Shown in pieces: positions 1-5,400 of a stretch of 5,412 nucleotides of DNA. The position numbers and the translations under genes were made by a program. Source of the stretch: Candidatus Staskawiczbacteria bacterium (lineage in GTDB: Bacteria; Patescibacteriota; Minisyncoccia; Minisyncoccales; Staskawiczbacteraceae); the NCBI GenBank assembly GCA_903913175.1, contig CAIWKF010000098.1:1-5412 (forward strand), written 5' to 3'. A model generated the notes under the pieces. The model did not search any database and was not told where the DNA came from. It was given only the letters and a program-made list of their open reading frames with translations. How positions within the stretch are numbered: the first letter of the stretch is position 1; each line of letters begins with the position of its first letter.

Positions 1-59
1 TATTATATCAAAATTAATTATTCTTGTCAATACATTATAAAGCATAATTTTTAAAATTA

Positions 60-746
60 ATGACAAATTTAAAAGAAAATATAAAAAACGTAAGAGCCTC
101 AATTGTGGCTGTTGGATTTAGTCCAGCACCAAGCCAAATGACAATTTTAGGAAGTGGATTTTTAGCAAATGGGAAAATTATTTCTGTGGCACACTTATTA
201 AATAATTTAACTCAGGATCAAGTTGATAATTTAAAAGCCAATGTAATGGTTGAACAAAAGAACGGGGATTTAGAAAGATACCAATGGTTTCCTATTAAAT
301 TAGTCCCAGAAAAGCTTGATAATAAAAATGATTTAGCAGTGTTTGAATTTGTGGAAAGGCCAGAAAACTTAAAGGAATTAGAGCTTGGGGATTCGGAAAA
401 TGTGGAAGTTGGGCAAGATACATATTTTATTGGGTTTCCTTATGCAGCTCAGCTTATAAATGATGGGTTTGGGGTGACCCTAGTGGTAAACAAAGGAATT
501 GTAAGCAACATCAAGCGAGATGGCACAGATCCAGAAAAAAAGAGAAATTGGCTAATAATTGATGCCATTTCAAACCCAGGAAATTCCGGTTGCCCAGTAA
601 TTGATGTGGAAACAAACAAAGTAATTGGCGTTATGAGCATTTCTTTTAGAACACCATCACAGATAGTAAAAGAATTGGATATTCGCGAGCCAATGCACAT
701 TGCAGGGGCCAAACCAATAAATTTAGTAAACAAATTGTTAAAGTAA
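60..746 (+). CDS. Trypsin-like serine protease, cytosolic type
   Basis: This is a 228-residue S1-fold peptidase of the trypsin/HtrA type, expected to cleave peptide bonds with a Ser-His-Asp triad. Seen in the sequence: His45 in ISVAHLL (the TNAH-type motif, after GSGF), Asp91 in NDLAVFEF, and Ser176 in NPGNSGCPV. The usual GNSGGP reads GNSGCP, so a Cys sits two residues after the serine. The order and spacing of the triad fit a complete protease domain. There is no hydrophobic N-terminal signal peptide or membrane helix, and no PDZ domain follows, so unlike DegP/DegQ it should stay in the cytosol and is catalytic domain only. ATG60 is the first in-frame start before the conserved core; no Shine-Dalgarno is visible. 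Its last 11 codons lie mostly in a 34-bp sequence repeated after the next gene, and the RhuM-Fic gene starts 4 nt downstream. Substrate is unknown. The family call is firm, the biological role is not. Confidence 0.88.
   Translation: MTNLKENIKNVRASIVAVGFSPAPSQMTILGSGFLANGKIISVAHLLNNLTQDQVDNLKANVMVEQKNGDLERYQWFPIKLVPEKLDNKNDLAVFEFVERPENLKELELGDSENVEVGQDTYFIGFPYAAQLINDGFGVTLVVNKGIVSNIKRDGTDPEKKRNWLIIDAISNPGNSGCPVIDVETNKVIGVMSISFRTPSQIVKELDIREPMHIAGAKPINLVNKLLK
708..741 (+). repeat. Direct repeat, left copy (inside protease 3' end)
   Basis: Positions 708-736 are identical, base for base, to 1755-1783 (29 bp). After one mismatch (G737 versus A1784) four more bases agree, giving 33 of 34. The copy begins GCCAAACCAATAAATT and encodes the protease C-terminal residues AKPINLVNKLL. 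The left edge is abrupt: the bases before 708 and before 1755 differ. The two copies are 1047 bp apart and bracket the RhuM-Fic gene. Confidence 0.9.
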
Positions 747-750
747 AAAA

Positions 751-1755
751 ATGAAAAAAGAAAATATAAACGAAATAAAAAAAGGAGAAATAATTATTTA
801 TAAAGCCTCAAAAGGGCCAGAAATTGAGGTTAAGTTTGAGCAGGAGAATATCTGGCTTACGCAATTACAGATTGCTTTGCTATTTGGTGTAAATAGGCCA
901 GCAGTTACAAAACATTTAAATAATATTTTGAAAGAAGGCGAACTAAAAGAAAAATCAGTTAGTTCCATTTTGGAACATACTGCTTCGGACGGTAAAAAGT
1001 ACAAAACTCAATTTTATAATCTTGATGCAATAATTTCTGTTGGTTACAGAGTAAATTCTGTAAGAGCTACGCAATTTAGGATTTGGGCGACAAAAACATT
1101 AAAAGACCATTTAGTGCAGGGTTTTACCATAAATGAAAAGAGAATTTTGGAAGCTAAAGAAAAATTTAAAGAATTGCAATCATCAATTTTGTTTTTGCAA
1201 GAAAAGTCAAAAAATCAATTGCTGGCCGGCCAAGAGCAAGAAATTTTAAGTTTGCTGGCCGATTACTCTAAAACCTTAACTTTACTTGAGCAATATGACA
1301 AAGAAAAAGTTTTGTTGCAAAAAAACGGCAAAGGAAAATTTGTTTTAAATGAAAAAATTGCCTTTGAAGTTATAAAAGGAATAAAAAAAGATTTAGTAGA
1401 AAAAGGCGAGGCCAAAGAAATTTTTGGACAAGAATATGAAGATAAATTTAAAGCAATTTTGGGAAACATTTTGCAAACTTTTGATAAAAAGGAATTATAC
1501 CCAAGCATTGAAGAAAAGGCATCGCATTTGTTATATTTTATAATCAAAGATCACCCATTTGTTGATGGAAACAAAAGAATAGCCTCGTTTTTATTTGTGT
1601 ACTATTTAGACAAAAATAATTACCTTTACAAAGATAACAATGAAAAGAAAATAAATGATAACGCTCTAACCGCCCTTTCACTTTTGATTGCAGTTTCAGA
1701 CAGGTCTGAAAAAGATAAACTTGTAAAAATTGTCACAAATTTATTATCAAATTAG
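751..1755 (+). CDS. RhuM family protein with C-terminal Fic/Doc domain
   Basis: This 334-residue protein joins two parts. Residues about 12-130 match the RhuM (virulence protein) family: a helix-turn-helix-like stretch IWLTQLQIALLFGVNR followed by VTKHLNNILKEGEL, then YNLDAIISVGYRVNS and RATQFRIWATKTLKDHLVQGFT. Residues about 135-185 are Glu/Lys/Gln-rich and probably helical or coiled. Residues about 225-330 are a Fic/Doc domain with the active-site motif HPFVDGNKR at 268-276, catalytic His268. Fic enzymes typically transfer AMP from ATP to a protein, while Doc phosphorylates EF-Tu. The motif ending NKR, not NGR, leans toward Doc, so the reaction cannot be settled by sequence. I see no clear (S/T)xxxE(G/N) inhibitory helix in this protein. 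There is no signal peptide, so it should act in the cytosol. Start ATG751 is 4 nt after the protease stop, without a Shine-Dalgarno. The stop TAG overlaps the first base of the right direct repeat. The RhuM part's function is unproven in general; a toxin or defence role is only inference. Confidence 0.9.
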   Translation: MKKENINEIKKGEIIIYKASKGPEIEVKFEQENIWLTQLQIALLFGVNRPAVTKHLNNILKEGELKEKSVSSILEHTASDGKKYKTQFYNLDAIISVGYRVNSVRATQFRIWATKTLKDHLVQGFTINEKRILEAKEKFKELQSSILFLQEKSKNQLLAGQEQEILSLLADYSKTLTLLEQYDKEKVLLQKNGKGKFVLNEKIAFEVIKGIKKDLVEKGEAKEIFGQEYEDKFKAILGNILQTFDKKELYPSIEEKASHLLYFIIKDHPFVDGNKRIASFLFVYYLDKNNYLYKDNNEKKINDNALTALSLLIAVSDRSEKDKLVKIVTNLLSN

Positions 1756-1788
1756 CCAAACCAATAAATTTAGTAAACAAATTATTAA
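1755..1788 (+). repeat. Direct repeat, right copy (after RhuM-Fic)
   Basis: This is the second copy of the protease 3' end. It starts on the G of the RhuM-Fic TAG stop codon and agrees with 708-741 at 33 of 34 positions. Read in the protease frame it would encode AKPINLVNKLL and then run on for 22 more codons to a TAG at 1854-1856. If the two copies recombined, RhuM-Fic would be lost and the protease would gain that different tail. No start codon or independent gene is seen in this copy. Confidence 0.9.
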
Positions 1789-1810
1789 GAATAATTAAAA
1801 ATAAAAAAAT

Positions 1811-1870
1811 TTGTTATTGTGAGAGAAACGAAACAAAAAGAGATTGCTTCGCTTAGGCTCGCAATGACGA
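1811..1870. repeat. Long imperfect palindrome before dnaK
   Basis: Left arm 1811-1836 pairs with right arm 1844-1870 around a 7-nt loop (1837-1843). The outer 13 positions (1811-1823 with 1858-1870) pair without a break, three of them as G-U when read as + strand RNA. A mismatched stretch and one bulge follow, then inner stems 1829-1832/1848-1851 and 1834-1836/1844-1846. The right arm contains GATTGCTTCGCTTAGGC and CTCGCAATGACG, a wording I recognise as a dispersed REP-like palindrome common in bacterial intergenic DNA. It ends 10 nt before the dnaK ATG. No T-tract follows on the + strand, so it is not an ordinary terminator for RhuM-Fic. On the minus strand a T-rich stretch does follow it, but no minus-strand gene is seen. 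Confidence 0.75.
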
Positions 1871-1880
1871 GAATAAAACA

Positions 1881-3812
1881 ATGTCAAAGATATTAGGTAT
1901 TGATCTTGGTACAACATTTAGCGCAATGGCGGTTGTAGTAAATGGTGAGGCAAAAATTATTGAAAACAAAGAAGGGGCCAGAACCACGCCATCTATTGTG
2001 GCAATTTCAAAAACTGGTGAGAGGGCTGTGGGGGTTTTGGCAAAAAGGCAAGCTGTCACAAATCATGAAAATACAATTTATTCTGTAAAAAGATTAATTG
2101 GAAGAAAATTTTCTGACGCAGAAGTACAAAGAGATAAAAAGCTATTGCCTTATGAAATAAGAGAATCTCAAGATGGTGGCGTAGATGTAAAAATGGGAAG
2201 TGGAAATGGGACTGGCGGAAAAGATGGCTGGTATAATCCTGCAGAAATTTCTGCTATGATTTTGCAAAAATTAAAAGCTGATGCCGAAGCCAAATTGGGC
2301 GAAACTATTACCGATGTAATTATTACTTGCCCAGCATATTTTGATGATTCACAAAGAAAAGCCACAAAAATTGCCGGAGAAATTGCAGGTTTTAATGTAA
2401 AAAGAATAATTAATGAACCAACTGCTGCGGCCTTGGCTTATGGATTAACTAAAAAGAAAGATGAGAAAATTGTGGTATATGATTTTGGCGGAGGAACTTT
2501 TGATATTTCAATTTTAGATGTGGGCGCTGACACAGTTGAGGTAAAGGCCACTGGCGGAGACACTCATTTGGGTGGAGATGATTTTGATCAACGAATTATG
2601 GATTACTTGGTAAAAGAATTTAGAAAAGATAATGGCGTGGATTTATCAAAAGATAATTTGGCTTTACAACGCATTAAAGAAGCTTCAGAAAAAGCAAAAA
2701 TAGAATTATCTAGCAGTTTAGAAACTGAAGTTAATTTACCATTTATAACTTCTGATGCTTCTGGTCCAAAACACTTGCTTTACAAAATTAAAAGAGCACA
2801 GTTTGAGGAAATGGTGCAAGACTATTTAGATAAATCAATTGAATTGGTAAAAAGCACTTTAAAGGAAGCTGGTTTGCAAACTAGTGATATAAATGAAATT
2901 GTTATGGTTGGCGGACAAACCAGAATGCCAAAAATGACTGAAGAAGTAAAAAAACTTTTTGGAAAAGAACCAAATAAAGAAGTAAATCCAGATGAAGTGG
3001 TGGCAATTGGCGCAGCAATTCAAGGTGGAATTTTGCAAGGTGAGGTGCGTGATGTTTTGCTTTTAGATGTAACTCCACTTTCTTTAGGAATTGAAACAAT
3101 GGGTGAGGTTAATACAGTTTTAATTGCTAAAAATACAACTGTACCAACTGCTAAAACTCAAACATTTTCTACAGCTAGTGACAATCAAACTTCTGTGGAC
3201 ATAAAAGTTTTGCAAGGTGAGCGACCAATGGCTGTAGATAACAAAGTTTTAGGAATTTTCAGACTTGATGGAATTCCTTCAGCTCCACGAGGTTTGCCAC
3301 AAATTGAAGTTTCTTTTGATATTGATTCAAATGGAATTTTAAATGTGTCTGCTAAAGATAAGGCCACAGGGAAAACTCAGTCAATTAGAATTGAAGGTTC
3401 TGCTGGAATTTCTAAAGAAGAAGTAGAAAAAATGAAAAAAGATGCCGAGCTTCACGCAGAAGAGGATAAGAAAAAACAACAAATTATTGAAACCAAAAAT
3501 TTGGCAGAAGCTTTAATTTATTCTTCAGAAAAAACCTTAAAAGATGCGGGCGACAAAGTTGGTGAAGAATTAAAAAAGCCAGCTCAGGAAAAAATTACTG
3601 CATTGAAAAATGTTTTAAAAAGTGATAACATAGAAGAAATAAAGAAGGTCACAGAAGAATTATCACAAGCCATTCAAAAAGTTGGCGCAGAAATGTATAA
3701 ACAAACTCCACCACCAGCTGGTGAGCAAAATCCAGGAGCAAATCCTGGTGAGGCGAATCCAGATGACAACTCCGAGCCAAAAGCTGACGAAGCCAAATTC
3801 ACCGAAAAATAA
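1881..3812 (+). CDS. dnaK: Chaperone protein DnaK (Hsp70)
   Basis: This is a 643-residue Hsp70 that binds exposed hydrophobic peptides in the cytosol and cycles between ATP and ADP states to fold or protect proteins. The ATPase domain spans about residues 1-385: phosphate-1 GIDLGTTFS (6-14), ITCPAYFDDSQRKAT (148-162), INEPTAAALAYG (177-188), phosphate-2 VYDFGGGTFD (199-208), GGDTHLGGDDFD (225-236) and the adenosine motif VMVGGQTRMP (341-350). The interdomain linker DVLLLDVTPLSLGIE (391-405) leads into the beta peptide-binding domain and the helical lid (about 508-607). The N-terminal quadrant carries the insert near residues 76-100 that is typical of Gram-negative-type DnaK and absent from Gram-positive forms. 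A glycine-rich loop (106-116) is an added local feature. The tail (610-643) is Pro/Asn/Gly/Glu-rich and ends ADEAKFTEK, not in the proteobacterial EEV-type ending. Full length, intact. ATG1881 opens directly on the conserved MSKILGIDLG. DnaJ follows after 78 nt, so co-transcription is likely. Confidence 0.99.
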   Translation: MSKILGIDLGTTFSAMAVVVNGEAKIIENKEGARTTPSIVAISKTGERAVGVLAKRQAVTNHENTIYSVKRLIGRKFSDAEVQRDKKLLPYEIRESQDGGVDVKMGSGNGTGGKDGWYNPAEISAMILQKLKADAEAKLGETITDVIITCPAYFDDSQRKATKIAGEIAGFNVKRIINEPTAAALAYGLTKKKDEKIVVYDFGGGTFDISILDVGADTVEVKATGGDTHLGGDDFDQRIMDYLVKEFRKDNGVDLSKDNLALQRIKEASEKAKIELSSSLETEVNLPFITSDASGPKHLLYKIKRAQFEEMVQDYLDKSIELVKSTLKEAGLQTSDINEIVMVGGQTRMPKMTEEVKKLFGKEPNKEVNPDEVVAIGAAIQGGILQGEVRDVLLLDVTPLSLGIETMGEVNTVLIAKNTTVPTAKTQTFSTASDNQTSVDIKVLQGERPMAVDNKVLGIFRLDGIPSAPRGLPQIEVSFDIDSNGILNVSAKDKATGKTQSIRIEGSAGISKEEVEKMKKDAELHAEEDKKKQQIIETKNLAEALIYSSEKTLKDAGDKVGEELKKPAQEKITALKNVLKSDNIEEIKKVTEELSQAIQKVGAEMYKQTPPPAGEQNPGANPGEANPDDNSEPKADEAKFTEK

Positions 3813-3813
3813 T

Positions 3814-3882
3814 CTAGTGAGCAGTGCGTAGTGAGTAGTTTGTAGGCTAAAAGTCTACTTGCTACTCGCTACCAGCTACAAC
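3814..3882. repeat. Inverted array of 7-bp repeats between dnaK and dnaJ
   Basis: The gap between the chaperone genes is nearly filled by heptads. The left side reads CTAGTGA, GCAGTGC, GTAGTGA, GTAGTTT, GTAGGCT (3814-3848). The right side reads CTACTTG, CTACTCG, CTACCAG, CTACAAC (3855-3882), the inverse complement style. Arms 3828-3845 and 3855-3872 pair at 16 of 18 positions including two G-U pairs; the inner bases G3846-T3848 can extend the stem toward a small A-rich loop, and weaker pairing extends outward to 3821/3879. No T-tract follows, so it is not a simple terminator. It lies in the mRNA leader of dnaJ and ends about 8-18 nt before its ATG, depending on where the stem is taken to stop. 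Confidence 0.8.
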
Positions 3883-3890
3883 TTAAACAA

Positions 3891-5006
3891 ATGGATTATT
3901 ATGAATTATTAGGCATTACAAAAAGTGCCACACAAGATGAAGTAAAAAAAGCCTTTCATAAATTGGCTCATAAACATCACCCTGACAAAGGCGGTGATGA
4001 AAAGAAATTTAAAGAGATAAATGAAGCTTATCAGGTTCTTTCAGATACTTCAAAACGCCAACAGTATGATCAATTTGGAAGAACTTTTGATCAAGCGGGT
4101 GCTGGTGGTGGACAAGGATTTAATGGACAAGGTTTTGATTTTAACTGGGCATGGGGAAATCGTGCACAAGGTCAAGATTCTGAGCAGGAATTTGAGTTTG
4201 AGGATTTAGGTTCTGTGTTTGGTGATTTGTTTGGTTTTGGCGGAGGGGCAAGGCGAGCCACAAAAAAAGATGGTAGAAAAGGCAAAGATATTCAGGTTGA
4301 TATGGAAATAAATTTAGAAGACACCTTAAAAGAAACAATAAAGAAATTTAATTTGAATAAATTTATTGTTTGCCAACGATGTGCTGGAGCAGGAGCAGAG
4401 CCAGGAACAAAAGTTAAGGAATGTTTTTCTTGTCGTGGGTCTGGCCAAGTTCAGCAAGTTAAAAAAACAATGTTTGGTTCTTATACAACTGTGGGTGTTT
4501 GTCCTGCGTGTAAAGGTGAAGGAAATAGCCCAGAAAAACCTTGTAATGTATGCCGTGGTGAAGGCAGAATAAAGGGTAATGATGAAATTGAAATTACCAT
4601 TCCAAGTGGAGTTGACACAAATCAAGTTATAAAAGTTGAGGGCAAAGGTGAAGCTGGTAAAAAGGCAGGAAAAGCAGGAGCACTTTATATTAGAGTTTTC
4701 GTAAAACAACACCCAGTATTTATAAGAAGAGGAGATGATTTATTTATGCAAGAGCAAATAAATTTCACGCAAGCTGTTTTGGGTTCTGAAATTGAAATTC
4801 CAGTTTTAGAAGGTGCAAAAATTTTATTAACTGTGCCAGAAGGAACAGAATCTGGAAAGGTTTTGCGTGTTTCAGGAAAAGGAACTTCGCATTTTCAAAG
4901 TCATAACAGAGGTAATTTATATGTTGAACTAAAAATTAAAACTCCAAAAAAATTAACAAGAGAACAAAGAAAAGTTTTACAAGACTTGAAAAATGAAGGA
5001 CTTTAG
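3891..5006 (+). CDS. dnaJ: Chaperone protein DnaJ (Hsp40, type I)
   Basis: This is a 371-residue co-chaperone that delivers unfolded clients to DnaK and stimulates its ATPase. Domains in order: J domain (1-65) with the essential HPD at 30-32 inside AHKHHPDKGGDEKKF; Gly/Phe-rich linker (about 66-120) with GFNGQGFDF, an acidic patch SEQEFEFEDL and FGDLFGFGGGARR; cysteine-rich zinc domain with all four CxxCxGxG repeats, starting at Cys161 (CQRCAGAG), Cys178 (CFSCRGSG), Cys204 (CPACKGEG) and Cys218 (CNVCRGEG); then two C-terminal beta client-binding domains (about 230-350). All expected parts are present and the length is normal for a type I DnaJ. The start is fixed by the MDYYELLGI opening of the J domain. 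No Shine-Dalgarno is seen before ATG3891; the upstream bases are an A-rich stretch after a hairpin. The last codons overlap a promoter for the downstream tRNA. Pairing with dnaK supports the call. Confidence 0.99.
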   Translation: MDYYELLGITKSATQDEVKKAFHKLAHKHHPDKGGDEKKFKEINEAYQVLSDTSKRQQYDQFGRTFDQAGAGGGQGFNGQGFDFNWAWGNRAQGQDSEQEFEFEDLGSVFGDLFGFGGGARRATKKDGRKGKDIQVDMEINLEDTLKETIKKFNLNKFIVCQRCAGAGAEPGTKVKECFSCRGSGQVQQVKKTMFGSYTTVGVCPACKGEGNSPEKPCNVCRGEGRIKGNDEIEITIPSGVDTNQVIKVEGKGEAGKKAGKAGALYIRVFVKQHPVFIRRGDDLFMQEQINFTQAVLGSEIEIPVLEGAKILLTVPEGTESGKVLRVSGKGTSHFQSHNRGNLYVELKIKTPKKLTREQRKVLQDLKNEGL

Positions 5007-5014
5007 GGTATAAT
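4986..5014 (+). promoter_or_regulatory. Sigma-70-type promoter for tRNA-Lys
   Basis: A -35 box TTGAAA (4986-4991, one base off TTGACA) and a perfect -10 box TATAAT (5009-5014) are separated by exactly 17 bp. Transcription would start near 5021, about 7 nt before the tRNA 5' end, a short leader suited to RNase P trimming. The -35 box and most of the spacer lie inside the last codons of dnaJ; the -10 is just after its TAG stop. This is the best promoter match I see in the window. Confidence 0.75.
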
Positions 5015-5027
5015 AATTTTATTGAAA

Positions 5028-5098
5028 GCCCCCATAACTCAATGGTAGAGTAGTTGCCTTTTAAGCAATCTATCTCAGTTCGATTCTGAGTGGGGGCA
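5028..5098 (+). tRNA. trnK: tRNA-Lys (anticodon UUU)
   Basis: A complete cloverleaf can be drawn. The acceptor stem GCCCCCA (5028-5034) pairs with TGGGGGC (5091-5097) at all seven positions. The D arm is ACTC/GAGT with loop AATGGTA. The anticodon stem GTTGC/GCAAT has one G-U pair and loop CTTTTAA, placing anticodon TTT at 5060-5062, which reads AAA and AAG lysine codons. A 4-nt variable region precedes T arm CTCAG/CTGAG with loop TTCGATT. The discriminator is A5098. CCA is not encoded (CAA follows), so a CCA-adding enzyme is needed. A15-T48 gives a normal Levitt pair. Confidence 0.97.
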
Positions 5099-5105
5099 CA
5101 ATTTT

Positions 5106-5326
5106 CCTGAACCCTAAAATTTTTGTTAAAATTTAAGTGTCACATAAGTGTTCATTACATTCCCTTAAGTGTTCGCTTCGCTCCCGCCTGAACCCTAAAA
5201 TTTTTGTTAAAATTTAAGTGTCACATAAGTGTTCATTACATTCCCTTAAGTGTTCGCTTCGCTCCCGCCTGAACCCTAAAATTTTTGCTAAAATTTAAGT
5301 GTCACATAAGTGTTCGCTTCGCTCCC
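5106..5326. repeat. 81-bp tandem repeat array, 2.7 copies
   Basis: The 231-nt gap between the tRNAs is almost wholly tandem repeat. Copies 1 (5106-5186) and 2 (5187-5267) are 81 bp each and identical. Copy 3 (5268-5326) is shorter, with one change (T to C at 5288) and a 21-bp internal deletion. Each full unit starts CCTGAACCCTAAAATTTTTG, contains an AT-rich core, and ends with two related 21-mers that both begin TAAGTGTTC and carry CCC; the second contains GCTTCGCTCCC. The deletion in copy 3 removes exactly one of these 21-mers, as expected from slippage between the TAAGTGTTC words. No gene, promoter or terminator is evident within it. Confidence 0.95.
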
Positions 5327-5329
5327 TTA

Positions 5330-5400
5330 GGGCCCATAGTAAATCGGTATTACGCCTCCATGGCATGGAGGAGGGCCGGGTTCGATTCCCGGTGGGTCCA
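5330..5400 (+). tRNA. trnA: tRNA-Ala (anticodon GGC)
   Basis: The acceptor GGGCCCA (5330-5336) pairs with TGGGTCC (5393-5399); the third pair is G5332-T5397, the G3-U70 wobble that is the main identity signal for alanyl-tRNA synthetase. D arm GTAA/TTAC has loop ATCGGTA. Anticodon stem CCTCC/GGAGG has loop ATGGCAT, placing anticodon GGC at 5362-5364, which reads GCC and GCU. The variable region is AGGG, and T arm CCGGG/CCCGG has loop TTCGATT. The discriminator is A5400. The CCA seen at 5398-5400 is the acceptor strand plus discriminator, so the tail is not encoded. Position 15 is T and 48 is G, an unusual tertiary pair. No promoter of its own is seen, so it may be read from the promoter before tRNA-Lys. 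Confidence 0.97.

Larger units (their letters stand above)
742..1788 (+). mobile_element. Possible one-gene cassette carrying RhuM-Fic
   Basis: The 1047-bp interval from the end of one direct repeat to the end of the other holds a single gene, RhuM-Fic, and one copy of the repeat. The layout resembles an element integrated at the 3' end of a host gene, where one attachment-site copy restores the gene end and the other marks the far boundary. No integrase, transposase or terminal inverted repeat is visible, so mobility would depend on an enzyme supplied elsewhere, or the duplication could come from ordinary recombination. The interval is inferred from the repeats alone. Confidence 0.3.

Noticed and set aside
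1..59. Possible promoter before the protease gene (TTGTCA at 24-29, CATAAT at 43-48)
   Set aside because: The spacer is only 13 bp, far from 17, and in such AT-rich DNA box-like words occur by chance.
1755..1856. A separate small gene or protease fragment in the right direct repeat
   Set aside because: It can be read in the protease frame for 33 codons to TAG, but there is no start codon and it runs into the palindrome, so it is a repeat copy and not a gene.
1756..1880. CIRCE operator or clear -35/-10 promoter for dnaK
   Set aside because: No TTAGCACTC-type inverted repeat is present and no box pair has acceptable spacing; only the palindrome and the direct repeat copy are found.
3814..3882. 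Rho-independent terminator after dnaK
   Set aside because: The stem is long and imperfect and no T-tract follows; the next bases are AC-rich and lead straight to the dnaJ start.
4326..4712. Minus-strand open frame of 128 codons inside dnaJ
   Set aside because: It lies wholly within the conserved zinc and client-binding domains of dnaJ and its translation shows no recognisable domain, so it is a shadow of the real gene.
60..5006. Alternative genetic code with TGA as a sense codon
   Set aside because: All four genes are full length without in-frame TGA and end in TAA or TAG, so nothing requires recoding; TGG is used for Trp as normal.
5106..5326. CRISPR array
   Set aside because: The units are 81 bp and directly abutting without unique spacers, and the third differs by an internal deletion; no cas gene is in the window.
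5398..5400. Encoded CCA tail on tRNA-Ala
   Set aside because: The two C bases pair with G5330 and G5331 in the acceptor stem and A5400 is the discriminator; the following bases are CAA.
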